A stretch of 64,000 nucleotides of DNA from Acinetobacter sp. S54 (lineage in GTDB: Bacteria > Pseudomonadota > Gammaproteobacteria > Pseudomonadales > Moraxellaceae). A program made the translations under genes and the position numbers. Below the pieces are notes generated by a model, which was not told where the DNA came from, ran no database searches, and was given only the letters and a program-made list of their open reading frames with translations. Shown piece after piece: positions 38,367 to 48,070 of the stretch (the first letter of the stretch is position 1; each line of letters starts with the position of its first letter). The stretch is taken from contig NZ_JACVUI010000003.1 in the NCBI RefSeq assembly GCF_016624945.1, positions 248,001 through 312,000 of the forward strand. The letters run 5' to 3'.

Positions 38367-39404
38367 TTATTCTACTGGGGTATTTTGTCGATAAGCACTG
38401 GGATTGACGCCCGTCCATTTTTTAAAGGCACGATAAAAAGCACTAGCATCATGAAAGTTCAAAGCATGACTAATCTCTTGAATACTATCTTCAGTTTTAC
38501 TTAAACGCTCAATAGCAATATCACACCGGATGTCATTTTTAAGTTGTTGATAGCTAATATTTTCAGCTTTTAAACGCCGTTGAATCGTGGCTTCAGACAT
38601 ATACAATTGCTGAGAAAGCTCTTTGAGTTCAGGCCATACTATAGGAGGATGTTGAATCAGATGCCTACGAATGATAAGGCTTAACGAGTTCTCATTTTTA
38701 TAACGAACGAGAAGATTCTGCGGGGTTTGTTTAAGAAACTCGGTTAATGCTTTTTTGTCTTTTTTGATTTTGATCTGTAAATAGTCAGCATTAAATTCTA
38801 TACGATTAAATTCAGCATCAAATTCAATATTTTCACAAAAACGGACATAATAATCTTGAGGATAAGTAGGCTTACTACATTTTAAAGTGATCTTGTTAAT
38901 AGCAATACGTTGATCTGCCAGCCAACATAATAAACCATGAATGAGCATTAAAAATGTGGCATAGCTAAACATGCGCTTGGGATGATCTTTGTCAGAAATG
39001 ATGAGATGCGCTATAGATTGTTCAATATGTAGTTCTGCATGTATATCGTCCAAAAGTACCGAAAAATACTTCAAAATATCAATCAACGCTTTTTCAAGTG
39101 TTTCTGATTGCATGGCAAGTTTTGCCAGAAGTTGATAACTTCCTCGACGCATGGGATGCGAATCCATTCCAAAAAACTCATCATTCATGTGGTTGGCCAG
39201 CTCAATCCAGAGTTGGGCATACGCCGACACAGGGATTCTGGCTTTGGGAAAATGTAGAAGTTCAGAAGAAATACCCGCTTGTTGGGCAATTTTTTCAATA
39301 TTTAAACCACGTGTATGCGCCACACTTAAAGCTTCATTGACCAGTGCAATGGAAATGGTTCCCTTATTTGATGGTGGAATAGTTGACTGGGCAATGCGTT
39401 GCAT
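38367..39404 (-). CDS. AraC family transcriptional regulator
   Basis: 345 residues: N-terminal Arabinose_bd-type ligand domain (residues ~20-200), C-terminal AraC double HTH (LSQQLYMSEATIQRRLKAEN; IQEISHALNFHDASAFYRAFKKWTGVNPSAYR in part). Class resembling OruR/ArgR-type activators of catabolic genes. Divergent from the dehydrogenase / acyl-CoA dehydrogenase / synthetase group with 152 bases between, so it probably controls it. Confidence 0.9.
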   Translation of the reverse strand: MQRIAQSTIPPSNKGTISIALVNEALSVAHTRGLNIEKIAQQAGISSELLHFPKARIPVSAYAQLWIELANHMNDEFFGMDSHPMRRGSYQLLAKLAMQSETLEKALIDILKYFSVLLDDIHAELHIEQSIAHLIISDKDHPKRMFSYATFLMLIHGLLCWLADQRIAINKITLKCSKPTYPQDYYVRFCENIEFDAEFNRIEFNADYLQIKIKKDKKALTEFLKQTPQNLLVRYKNENSLSLIIRRHLIQHPPIVWPELKELSQQLYMSEATIQRRLKAENISYQQLKNDIRCDIAIERLSKTEDSIQEISHALNFHDASAFYRAFKKWTGVNPSAYRQNTPVE

Positions 39405-39457
39405 GTATGACCTTAAAATAAAGAAGTAAAAATTTTAAATGATCTAAATGTCCAAAA

Positions 39458-39482
39458 ACCTCAGAACATTTGAGGCTTTTTG
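39458..39482 (+). terminator. hairpin in the leader of the SDR operon
   Basis: CCTCA (39460-39464) / TGAGG (39472-39476) flanked by AA/TT pairs and followed by CTTTTT. It lies between divergent genes, so it is either an attenuator in the leader or the end of a very short RNA. Confidence 0.35.
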
Positions 39483-39556
39483 AAATTGTACTGTAAAAGC
39501 TGAACTTTTACTCTGAGAGTCATATTGTAATAAATTAATTAACGTGGAAATTTAAA

Positions 39557-40327
39557 ATGAAAATTCAGGGAAAGCATTTCATTATTACTGGTGGTGCATC
39601 GGGTTTGGGCGCTGCTACAGCTGAATGTTTAGTTGCTCAGGGCGCGAGTGTAACTTTAGTCGATATGAATGAAGACGCGGGCAAAACACAGGTAGAAAAA
39701 TTAGGTACAGCAGCGGACTTTATCCAACTGGATGTGACTCAGGAAACGCAGGTTGAACAATTTTTTCAGCAAACTCTACAAAAACATGGAGCAATTCATG
39801 GTTTGATTAATTGTGCAGGAGTGGGGCCGTCAGCGAAGGTTGTTGGTAAAGAGAACATTCATAATCTGGCATTGTTTAATAAAGTTTTGAATATTAATGT
39901 CACAGGTACATTTAATATGCTGCGCTTTGCAGCAGAAGCGATGACCCATAATGTGCCTTCAGCAGAAGATGAAGATCGTGGTGTCATCATCAATACTGCT
40001 TCTGTGGCTGCCTTTGATGGGCAAATTGGACAGGCTGCTTATTCTGCATCCAAAGGTGCTGTCGTTGCGATGACGTTACCTATTGCCCGTGAATTAGGCC
40101 GACATGCCATCCGTGTGGTCACGATTGCCCCAGGTATTATGGAAACTCCGATGCTCAAGGCATTACCGCAAAATGTTCAGGATGCACTGGGTCAAATGGT
40201 ACCTTATCCATCACGTTTGGGTAAACCTGATGAGTTTGCACGTTTAGCTGCACATATTATTGAAAATTCTTATCTAAATGGAGAGGTGATTCGTCTGGAT
40301 GGTGCAATTCGTATGGCACCAAAATAA
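39557..40327 (+). CDS. short-chain dehydrogenase, 3-hydroxyacyl-CoA dehydrogenase type 2-like
   Basis: 256 residues of the classical SDR family. NAD-binding GGASGLGAATA, NAG-like INCAGVG, catalytic Ser in NTASVAAF and YSASK (Tyr-x3-Lys). It most resembles the HSD10/3-hydroxyacyl-CoA dehydrogenase type II group used in branched-chain acyl-CoA oxidation. First gene of a plus-strand group with an acyl-CoA dehydrogenase (41 bases on) and an acyl-CoA synthetase. Confidence 0.9.
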   Translation: MKIQGKHFIITGGASGLGAATAECLVAQGASVTLVDMNEDAGKTQVEKLGTAADFIQLDVTQETQVEQFFQQTLQKHGAIHGLINCAGVGPSAKVVGKENIHNLALFNKVLNINVTGTFNMLRFAAEAMTHNVPSAEDEDRGVIINTASVAAFDGQIGQAAYSASKGAVVAMTLPIARELGRHAIRVVTIAPGIMETPMLKALPQNVQDALGQMVPYPSRLGKPDEFARLAAHIIENSYLNGEVIRLDGAIRMAPK

Positions 40328-40368
40328 TGAAAAATTTTTCCAGACTTGAAAATAGAGGAATTTAAAAA

Positions 40369-41505
40369 ATGATATACCGTCCAGAACACATCATGATTCG
40401 TGACATGATGCGGGATTATTCGCAAGCCCAGCTTAAATCTACAGCCGCAATGCGTGATAAAACGCATCAGTTTCCAACACAGGAATTGAAAGATCTAGGA
40501 AAATTGGGTGCAATGGGCATGACTGTCCCCGAACAATGGGGTGGTGCAGGACTAGATTATGTAGCATGGGTACTGGCTTTAGAAGAAATAGCCGCAGGTG
40601 ATGGGGCAATTTCAACGATTATCAGTGTACAAAATTCATTAATTTGTGGCATTACACAGCTTTATGGGAATGAGCAACAAAAGCAACAGTTCTTGCCTAA
40701 ATTTGCATCTGGTGAATGGTTGGGCTGCTTTTGTCTGACGGAACCCCATGTTGGATCAGATGCTAGTGCTATTTTGACTAAAGCTCATCGTGAGGGTAAT
40801 GAATGGGTTTTGAATGGAGTAAAGCAATTTATTACCAGTGGTAAAAATGCCAATGTCGCATTAGTACTCGCAGTTACAGATAAATCGGCAGGTAAAAAGG
40901 GAATATCTTGCTTTCTGGTGCCTACCGATACGGCAGGTTATCAGGTTACTCGTATTGAAGATAAAATGGGACAGCATGCTTCTGATACTGCCACGATCAC
41001 ATTAGAAAACTGTCGCATCCCAGTGGAAAATTTGGTTGGAAAAGAAGGCGAAGGTTATAAAATTGCCTTGTCAAATTTAGCTGCTGGGCGTATTGGAATT
41101 GCTGCTCAATCTGTAGGAATGGCGCGAGCGGCTTTTGATGCAGCCGTACAATATGCGAATGAACGTAAAGCTTTTGGAGTGGAACTGGTACAACATCAGG
41201 CAGTAAGTTTTAGATTGGCAGACATGGCAACGCAGATCGAAGCCGCACGACAGCTGGTGTTACATGCTGCGAGTTTGAAAGATGCAAATCTTCCCTGTTT
41301 AAAAGAAGCGTCTATGGCCAAACTTTTTGCTTCTACAATGGCCGAAAAAGTATGTTCAGATGCGATTCAGATCCATGGTGGTTATGGCTATGTCAGTGAC
41401 TTCCCTGTAGAGAGGATTTATCGCGATGTAAGAGTTAGCCAGATTTATGAAGGCGCATCTGATATTCAACGCTTAGTCATTGCTAGAGAAGTTACTCAGC
41501 TTTAA
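40369..41505 (+). CDS. acyl-CoA dehydrogenase, short/branched-chain type
   Basis: 378 residues. FAD/substrate motif CLTEPHVGSDASAI; catalytic Glu in IYEGASDIQRLVIAREV; GGYGYVSDFPVERIYRDVR. Resembles isobutyryl- or short/branched-chain dehydrogenases. Forms an operon with the SDR upstream. No enoyl-CoA hydratase or thiolase is adjacent, so the pathway must be completed elsewhere. Confidence 0.92.
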   Translation: MIYRPEHIMIRDMMRDYSQAQLKSTAAMRDKTHQFPTQELKDLGKLGAMGMTVPEQWGGAGLDYVAWVLALEEIAAGDGAISTIISVQNSLICGITQLYGNEQQKQQFLPKFASGEWLGCFCLTEPHVGSDASAILTKAHREGNEWVLNGVKQFITSGKNANVALVLAVTDKSAGKKGISCFLVPTDTAGYQVTRIEDKMGQHASDTATITLENCRIPVENLVGKEGEGYKIALSNLAAGRIGIAAQSVGMARAAFDAAVQYANERKAFGVELVQHQAVSFRLADMATQIEAARQLVLHAASLKDANLPCLKEASMAKLFASTMAEKVCSDAIQIHGGYGYVSDFPVERIYRDVRVSQIYEGASDIQRLVIAREVTQL

Positions 41506-41530
41506 GTGACTTTGTTTTTTTAGTATATGT

Positions 41531-41559
41531 CAAATACCTCAGCTTGATTGAGGTATTTG
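41531..41559 (+). terminator. hairpin after the acyl-CoA dehydrogenase gene
   Basis: CAAATACCTCA / TGAGGTATTTG, an 11-pair perfect stem with a 7-base loop, but no T-tract. May be a processing or weak termination site between this gene and the synthetase. Confidence 0.45.
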
Positions 41560-41711
41560 GGAATTGAATAACATAAAAAGACAGTATAAGTTAAATTGGA
41601 TGGTAAAAATGAACAGCATCAAATGATGTTTGATTACAACAACAATGGATTATGAGATAGACAATCAACTTGGTCTATCTGAATGAAGACGGAATATAAG
41701 AGGTTTTCGGG

Positions 41712-43352
41712 ATGAAGACACTGGCACAAGCATATCTTGAATTTGACTTTAATCAACTGGTTCAACAACAACTAACAGGTCATAAACATCGTATAAATGC
41801 CTACGAAGAATGTTGCGGCAGATATGTCGGTCAAAATAAAGTGGCTTTGATCTGGGAAGGTAAAAATGGTGAGAGCCAATCTTATACTTTTGAGCAATGT
41901 GCTGAATATTCAGGAAAACTAGCTCACTATTTGAAGTCCCTCAATATTCAGGCAGGAGATTGTGTCGCAGGATTATTACCGCGGACACCAGAACTATTAA
42001 TTACAATTCTAGCGACATGGCGTATAGGCGCAATTTACCAACCGCTTTTTACTGCATTTGAATCTAAAGCGATTGAACACCGTTTGCAAACAGCCAAAAC
42101 CAAACTTGTTGTCACCAATATTGAACAGCAACCTAAGCTTAAAGACTTAAATGTCCATCAAATCTTGCTTGTAGAAGATGAAAAGCAAAATCAGAACAAT
42201 GATAGTTTTTGGGGGCTAATGGATTTATTTGATTCTAATTGTCCAGTTGAATATCGCAGTTTTGATGATGATTTTTTGATGATGTTTACCTCAGGCACTA
42301 CAGGTTTGGCCAAGTCCGTACCTGTGCCTTTAAGAGCAATTTTGGCTTTTAAAGGGTATATGACTCATGCTGTCGATTTACGTGAACAGGATTCGTTTTG
42401 GAATCTTGCCGATCCTGGTTGGGCATATGGTCTTTATTACGGAATTACAGGACCTTTAAGTTTAGGCCACTCGATCATTATGGACGAAAATGCATTTAGT
42501 GTAGATCGTGCCATTGAGTTAATTAAAAAATATCAGGTTAATAATCTTACAGGTTCGCCGACCGCATTTCGCATGTTTTACGGTTTTAAAGAAAAGTTTG
42601 ATGAAGGCATCAAACAGCATCTAAGAGTCATCAGTAGTGCAGGAGAACCTTTGACGCCAGAGGTTATTCATTGGTTTAAACATGATCTTGATGTCAATAT
42701 TTATGACCAGTATGGCCAGACAGAATTAGGCATGGTGATTGGTAATCATCATGCATTGGAACATGTGATCAAAATAGGTTCTGCGGGTTTTGCTATTCCG
42801 GGGCATCGTTTTGCTGTACTTGATGAAAGTTTTGAGGAATTGGGTCAGGGTGGAACTGGGATATTGGCAATTGATTGCGATGCATCCCCATTATTATGGT
42901 TTAAGGGCTATGGTGATAAGAACCGCAAATCTTTCGTAGGTAAATATTACATTACAGGCGATACCGTCCAAATAAATGAACATGAAGGCATTGATTTCGT
43001 CGGGCGTGCTGACGATGTCATTACAACGTCTGGTTATCGTGTAGGCCCTTTTGATGTAGAAAGCACTTTATTGGAGTGTGAAGAAGTTTTGGAATCTGCG
43101 GTTATAGGTAAACCTGATCCAGCGAGAACCGAAATCGTAAAAGCTTTTGTGGTTCTGAAAGCACACTATCAAGCGACTGATCATCTCAAGGAAAAACTGC
43201 AAATGTATGTACGAGGTCGGCTATCCAAACATGCTTATCCAAAAGAAATTGAGTTTGTGGAAGCATTACCTAAAACCGTAAGTGGTAAAATTCAACGTGG
43301 TGTACTCAAACTACAAGAGATCGAAAGGATGCAGCAAGTCTGTGCAAGTTAG
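41712..43352 (+). CDS. AMP-binding acyl-CoA synthetase
   Basis: 546 residues, adenylate-forming enzyme activating a carboxylate to its CoA ester. P-loop-like motif MFTSGTTGLAKSV, core motif YDQYGQTELGM, the hinge Asp in YITGDT and A8-like VDDVITTSGYRVGPFDVES (in part), and A10 Lys in LPKTVSGKIQR. Most like medium-chain acyl-CoA synthetases (ACSM) or propionate-type enzymes. Likely feeds the neighbouring dehydrogenases; the substrate is not determined. Confidence 0.9.
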   Translation: MKTLAQAYLEFDFNQLVQQQLTGHKHRINAYEECCGRYVGQNKVALIWEGKNGESQSYTFEQCAEYSGKLAHYLKSLNIQAGDCVAGLLPRTPELLITILATWRIGAIYQPLFTAFESKAIEHRLQTAKTKLVVTNIEQQPKLKDLNVHQILLVEDEKQNQNNDSFWGLMDLFDSNCPVEYRSFDDDFLMMFTSGTTGLAKSVPVPLRAILAFKGYMTHAVDLREQDSFWNLADPGWAYGLYYGITGPLSLGHSIIMDENAFSVDRAIELIKKYQVNNLTGSPTAFRMFYGFKEKFDEGIKQHLRVISSAGEPLTPEVIHWFKHDLDVNIYDQYGQTELGMVIGNHHALEHVIKIGSAGFAIPGHRFAVLDESFEELGQGGTGILAIDCDASPLLWFKGYGDKNRKSFVGKYYITGDTVQINEHEGIDFVGRADDVITTSGYRVGPFDVESTLLECEEVLESAVIGKPDPARTEIVKAFVVLKAHYQATDHLKEKLQMYVRGRLSKHAYPKEIEFVEALPKTVSGKIQRGVLKLQEIERMQQVCAS

Positions 43353-43374
43353 CTTCATATTTATTATTCATGGC

Positions 43375-43417
43375 AGAAACCAATGGAATATTGCGTTATT
43401 GTAGCTCATTGGTTTCT
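43375..43417. terminator. bidirectional hairpin between convergent genes
   Basis: AGAAACCAATG (43375-43385) pairs with CATTGGTTTCT (43407-43417) around a 21-base loop, between the synthetase (plus) and flavin reductase (minus). Confidence 0.55.
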
Positions 43418-43438
43418 CTTGAGAGATTACGAAGTATT

Positions 43439-44014
43439 TTACAAATGAGCTTTTACTTCATCGCCAATAGTATAAAACGTACCCCCTGCAATATAATGTA
43501 AGCTCCTTAAACGCTTATCTGCATCTGCAAAATACCAGTGTCCATCGCGAAATACCCTCGAATCTGCCCAAGCGCCCACGACATTCCCTATAAACAAATC
43601 GTGAGTTTGCTGGTTATGCGTTTCAGGAATAACTTTACATATAAGCCAAGCAATGCACCCGTCTACTAAAGGTACATCAAAGCCATTTTGATAAAAAAGT
43701 TGTGTCCCACAAATCGCCAATTTATTTGGTTCATTGAACTTAGTGATACTGCCTAATTGGTAAGTCATATCTAGTTGTGCAAAACAGGGTACTTGTAAAG
43801 CAAAGTAACCATTTTGCTCAATGATTTGTCGGGTTTTGGTGCTTTTATCTAAAACAACAGTGACTTTGGCAGGACTAAATTCGAGTGCACAAGCCCATGC
43901 GGCTGCCATAACATCAACATCTTCACCAATTTGGGCTGAGACCAAAACAGTTGGTCCATGATTGAGTAAGCGATAGGCCTTGGATAATTCGACACTTTGA
44001 ATATAAGGATTCAT
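43439..44014 (-). CDS. flavin reductase family protein
   Basis: 191 residues of the FMN-binding split-barrel flavin reductase group (GPTVLVSAQIGEDVDVMAAAWACALEFSPAKV in part; contains the VxxG...FSP pattern). It would bind FMN and may supply reduced flavin or act directly on small substrates. Monocistronic; its promoter lies in the ~400 bases before the CRISPR array. Confidence 0.85.
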   Translation of the reverse strand: MNPYIQSVELSKAYRLLNHGPTVLVSAQIGEDVDVMAAAWACALEFSPAKVTVVLDKSTKTRQIIEQNGYFALQVPCFAQLDMTYQLGSITKFNEPNKLAICGTQLFYQNGFDVPLVDGCIAWLICKVIPETHNQQTHDLFIGNVVGAWADSRVFRDGHWYFADADKRLRSLHYIAGGTFYTIGDEVKAHL

Positions 44015-44423
44015 AAAATTAAAACTTTAAAGAATTTACTTACTATTTTGACAGAAAACCAATCCAAAATAAGCTGGATTTAAAAGATTCATATAAGATG
44101 AATCAGTAAAATATTTTATATATTGAAGATGTTATAAAGCGAATTTTAAAAATAAAATATGAGAATGATATGCTATTACATTGGAGGGCTTTGAGCATTT
44201 AAACTTGGATATCTGTTGCTTGTAATGGTGTCTAGCTTCATTATTTACATGACTATAAAATTTTAATATTTCTTAGATTTTTGGAGTCATATTTAATCCA
44301 AATATACTGGCGCACATGGTATTTCGTAATTTCATTTTTTAATTAGAATCTTAATTTTATCCGTCAGGACTTTTTTCATTTTTCACACACCACTAAATAT
44401 ATCGCAGCAAATCTGGTCGCGTC
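44015..44423. other. AT-rich region between flavin reductase and the CRISPR array
   Basis: About 409 bases, without an ORF or cas gene. It holds the flavin reductase promoter and the trailer side of the array (see CRISPR). No repeat-like sequence beyond the first, degenerate repeat. Confidence 0.4.
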
Positions 44424-45110
44424 TTTCTAAACTATCTATGTGATAGGAATCGTGAGATATTTAGAGTTCTTTTTGATGTAGTATTTCTAAACTATCTATG
44501 CGATAGGAATCAATAATCGAGATAAAGCGTTTTAACCGTGTCTTTCTAAACTATCTATGCGATAGGAATCCGCGCTACGTCCTCATTTTTTCTTCAGTAG
44601 ATTTTCTAAACTATCTATGCGATAGGAATCCTGATTAACATCAGGTTTCTTGTTGTCAGTAGTTTCTAAACTATCTATGCGATAGGAATCAGAACGTGCC
44701 ATTCAAGAAGTGACGGAACAATTTTCTAAACTATCTATGCGATAGGAATCTGGTAAAGCGCAATAGCGGACGCGAGGAGTGATTTCTAAACTATCTATGC
44801 GATAGGAATCCATATTTTCACCCTTAAGCGTATCTAATATTGTTTCTAAACTATCTATGCGATAGGAATCAAGAGTTTTGGGTGCGCTTTACAGAGAAAT
44901 ATTTTCTAAACTATCTATGCGATAGGAATCGCGTAGCTCGGTTCTTATAGTGATATGTCATATTTCTAAACTATCTATGCGATAGGAATCCCAATTCCTT
45001 TTGACGGTAAATTTGAATATCATTTCTAAACTATCTATGCGATAGGAATCATCAATGCGCATTATGCGAATCTCGAAGTGTATTTCTAAACTATCTATGC
45101 GATAGGAATC
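44424..45110 (-). CRISPR. CRISPR array, Type I-F-like, 12 repeats and 11 spacers, no cas genes in the window
   Basis: Twelve 28-base repeats start at 44424, 44484, 44543, 44603 and then every 60 bases to 45083. In the plus direction the repeat begins TTTCTAAACTATC and ends GCGATAGGAATC. In the minus direction it begins GATTCCTATCGC and ends TTTAGAAA, with CTATC/GATAG forming a stem. This matches Type I-F repeat architecture (28 bases, 5-pair stem, 8-base handle ending AGAAA). Ten spacers are 32 bases; the second is 31. The repeat at 44424 has one substitution (T for C), typical of the leader-distal end, so transcription is probably on the minus strand with the leader to the right. No spacer obviously matches the window. 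Confidence 0.96.
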
Positions 45111-45300
45111 CATAAAAATGTAGTCATAAACTAAACAATAACAATGACTTCATGACTAAAAATCTTTTCAACTAAAGAAATGAAAGTAATTCATAAGTTT
45201 ATGATTTTATTAAATTGTTAAAGAGTTATAAAAATATTGGGTTAAAACGTACTAAAAGTCAAATTCATTTAAAATTGAACCCATTACGTTTAGGCATTAA
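45111..45300 (-). promoter_or_regulatory. probable CRISPR leader
   Basis: AT-rich sequence next to the conserved end of the array, on the side expected for the leader when the array is read on the minus strand. No cas1 or other cas gene is present on either side. Confidence 0.5.
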
Positions 45301-45362
45301 AAACCACAACAAAACAAGGTATCATAAGTCGTTTTGCATCAACATCTTTTGGAGACCCCTGA

Positions 45363-46373
45363 GTGGAGCGACCGACTATTAGCCCTGAACATTTGCAGGA
45401 AGCAGCAGAGAACTTAACAACGATTCGTGATTTTATTCGTTTTGGTGTCACTGCATTACGTCAATATGATGCTCATTTAGGTCAGGGAACCGAAGACTAT
45501 TTTGCAGAAAGTTCAGCACTGGTTTTACAAACTCTTTCACTTGAATGGGCTGCAGATGCCGAAATTTTGGAGGCTAAACTGTTACCTAGTGAAAAAGCTG
45601 AGTTTCTAAGTTTGCTAGAAAGACGTGTCAATGAACGAATTCCAACATCATATTTGTTAAATCTGGCTTATTTTGCAAATAAACCATTTTATGTCGATGA
45701 GCGTGTATTGATTCCACGTTCACCTATTGCGGAGTTAATTGAACAACGCTTTGCTCCTTACTGTTTGGATGAACATGGAAATCTGCAAGAAGCTTTAAAT
45801 CATTTACCTGAAAATACAAATCCTAAAACTCCGCAGCGTATTTTAGATATGTGTACGGGTTCAGGTTGTATTGCTATAGCTTTGGCTTATGCATTCCCAG
45901 AGTCGGAAGTGGATGCAACTGATATTTCCAAAGATGCGCTTGAAGTCGCTGCTATTAATGCGGAACATCACGAAAAGCAATATCAGGTTGCCTTATTAGA
46001 GTCTGACTTATTTTCAAAAATTCCTGCCGAAAATCAATATGATTTAATTGTCAGCAATCCGCCTTATGTTGATGCAGAAGATATGGCTGATTTACCAGAA
46101 GAATTTTTACATGAACCTGAATTAGCACTGGCAGCAGGTCAAGATGGTCTGGATCTGGTGCGAAAAATGTTGGCTCAAGCTGCTGATTATTTGACAGAAG
46201 ATGGTTTAATTGTGATTGAAGTCGGTAATTCTGAATGGGCAATGCGTCAAAATTTTCATACGGTTGATTTTCATTGGTTGACTTTCAAAAAAGGTGGTTC
46301 AGGTATTTTTGCTTTAACCGCAGAGCAATGCCGCCGTTATCAGCGTTTATTTCAAGAATCGTTAGAAGCATAA
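45363..46373 (+). CDS. prmB: 50S ribosomal protein L3 N5-glutamine methyltransferase
   Basis: 336 residues of the HemK-related methyltransferases that modify a Gln of ribosomal protein L3. SAM motif ILDMCTGSGCIAIALAYAFP, NPPY in LIVSNPPYVD, and the PrmB-specific N-terminal ~120 residues. Starts at GTG 45363, with GGAG about 11 bases upstream; no suitable ATG exists. Followed by aroC after 12 bases, a linkage seen in many gamma-proteobacteria. Confidence 0.95.
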   Translation: MERPTISPEHLQEAAENLTTIRDFIRFGVTALRQYDAHLGQGTEDYFAESSALVLQTLSLEWAADAEILEAKLLPSEKAEFLSLLERRVNERIPTSYLLNLAYFANKPFYVDERVLIPRSPIAELIEQRFAPYCLDEHGNLQEALNHLPENTNPKTPQRILDMCTGSGCIAIALAYAFPESEVDATDISKDALEVAAINAEHHEKQYQVALLESDLFSKIPAENQYDLIVSNPPYVDAEDMADLPEEFLHEPELALAAGQDGLDLVRKMLAQAADYLTEDGLIVIEVGNSEWAMRQNFHTVDFHWLTFKKGGSGIFALTAEQCRRYQRLFQESLEA

Positions 46374-46385
46374 GGGGTTGTAAAT

Positions 46386-47477
46386 ATGGCAGGGAATAGT
46401 ATTGGTCAACTCTTTCGTGTAACGACATGTGGCGAGTCGCATGGTGTTGGATTAATGGCGATCGTGGATGGCATTCCACCGGGCTTGGAACTCTGTGCAG
46501 ACGATTTGCAAAAAGATCTGGATCGTCGTAAACCTGGCACATCAAAATTTGCAACGCAACGTAAAGAACCGGATGAAGTTGAAATTATTTCAGGGATTTT
46601 TGAAGGTAAAACTACGGGTACTTCCATTGGTCTGCTCATTCGTAATACAGATCAGAAATCAAAAGATTATGGCAATATTGCACAAACTTTCCGTCCAGGC
46701 CATGCGGATTATACTTATACGCAAAAATATGGTTTTCGTGATTATCGCGGTGGTGGACGTTCAAGTGCGCGTGAAACAGCAATGCGTGTTGCTGCTGGCG
46801 CAATTGCAAAAAAATATCTATTTGAAAAATTTGGGATTGTGATTCGTGGTCATGTAACTCAAATAGGAAATGAAATTGCACAAAAACTGGATTGGGCTGA
46901 AGTCACCAATAATCCTTTTTTCTGCGGTGATGCTGATGCGGTTCCTCGTTTTGAAGCTTTAGTGACCTCTTTGCGTGAACAGGGTACGAGCTGTGGTGCG
47001 AAACTTGAAATTCTGGCCGAAAAAGTTCCAGTCGGTTGGGGGGAACCTGTATTTGATCGTCTTGATGCTGATATCGCACATGCCATGATGAGTATCAACG
47101 CTGTAAAAGGTGTAGAAATTGGAGATGGGTTTGCAGTAGCTGGCCAGTTTGGACATGAAACTCGTGATGAACTTTCAACAGATGGCTTTCTTGCAAATCA
47201 TGCAGGCGGGATTTTAGGCGGGATTTCGAGTGGACAAACTATTCGTGTTGCTATTGCTTTAAAACCTACAGCAAGTATTACCACTCCTGGCAAAACTATT
47301 AATCTAGATCGTGAAAATACAGATGTGTTGACTAAAGGTCGTCATGATCCTTGTGTGGGCGTGCGGGCAACTCCAATTGCTGAAGCTATGCTTGCCATTG
47401 TATTAATGGATCATTTCTTACGCAATCGAGCACAAAATGCGGACGTAATCGCTCCATTTGTACCGATTGAACCATAA
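46386..47477 (+). CDS. aroC: chorismate synthase
   Basis: Last step of the shikimate pathway: EPSP to chorismate, needing reduced FMN. All signature motifs are present: [36 protein letters not shown], and [17 protein letters not shown]. 363 residues, standard. Second gene of the prmB-aroC operon. Confidence 0.98.
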   Translation: MAGNSIGQLFRVTTCGESHGVGLMAIVDGIPPGLELCADDLQKDLDRRKPGTSKFATQRKEPDEVEIISGIFEGKTTGTSIGLLIRNTDQKSKDYGNIAQTFRPGHADYTYTQKYGFRDYRGGGRSSARETAMRVAAGAIAKKYLFEKFGIVIRGHVTQIGNEIAQKLDWAEVTNNPFFCGDADAVPRFEALVTSLREQGTSCGAKLEILAEKVPVGWGEPVFDRLDADIAHAMMSINAVKGVEIGDGFAVAGQFGHETRDELSTDGFLANHAGGILGGISSGQTIRVAIALKPTASITTPGKTINLDRENTDVLTKGRHDPCVGVRATPIAEAMLAIVLMDHFLRNRAQNADVIAPFVPIEP

Positions 47478-47491
47478 GCTCAGTATTTCAT

Positions 47492-47523
47492 AAAAAAACT
47501 CACCGTTTGGGGTGAGTTTTTTT
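47492..47523. terminator. aroC terminator, bidirectional
   Basis: AAAAACTCACC / GGTGAGTTTTT stem flanked by A and T tracts; serves aroC (plus) and the lipoprotein gene (minus). Confidence 0.9.
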
Positions 47524-47546
47524 ATGATCAACCTTGAAATATCTGG

Positions 47547-48032
47547 TTAAGAAGAATACACGTTGACAAAGTTTTGATAGGCAGAAGAAGCTTGTCCATC
47601 AATATACATTGGGCGTTTGATTGCGCCGTGATCTGTATTGATTTGAACGTCAATGCGTTTTGCATTTTTAAAGTCATTTAAAAAGCTGGTAGGAACAACA
47701 ACATGATTAGAAGAACGTTTTGGTTCTAAACGACTAATGTACTGTAATTCAGTGGGTTGCGCGGGTATATAACTTAAATGTTTACCATCAACAATAAACG
47801 TTACTTTTTTAATATCGTAATAGAGATAGCTGCTATTTAGCCTCACATCAATACGAAGCTGATTTTTATTCTCCGAATTCCATGACGCAGCCATAACGGG
47901 ACACTGTTCATTTGGTTTACACAGCAATAGTCCTGCTGTTGCTAAACGATCAGTATTAGTTTTACTCTCTGGAACAGTTGTACAACCGTGTAAAAAAATG
48001 AAAGCCGCCATGAACCCAAGTGTTTTTTTCAT
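47547..48032 (-). CDS. putative lipoprotein of unknown function
   Basis: 161 residues. Residues 1-17 form a lipoprotein signal (lipobox LHGC), so the mature protein is membrane anchored. The rest is beta-rich and polar with no motif I recognise. It starts 38 bases after the stop of the secreted hydrolase on the same strand, so they are probably co-transcribed. Confidence 0.75.
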   Translation of the reverse strand: MKKTLGFMAAFIFLHGCTTVPESKTNTDRLATAGLLLCKPNEQCPVMAASWNSENKNQLRIDVRLNSSYLYYDIKKVTFIVDGKHLSYIPAQPTELQYISRLEPKRSSNHVVVPTSFLNDFKNAKRIDVQINTDHGAIKRPMYIDGQASSAYQNFVNVYSS

Positions 48033-48070
48033 TTTAGATTTCCCCTAAATATATATTCTTCATTTTCCTA

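Noticed and set aside
44015-45362. cas genes flanking the CRISPR array
   Set aside because: No ORF on either side of the array; neighbours are a flavin reductase and prmB.
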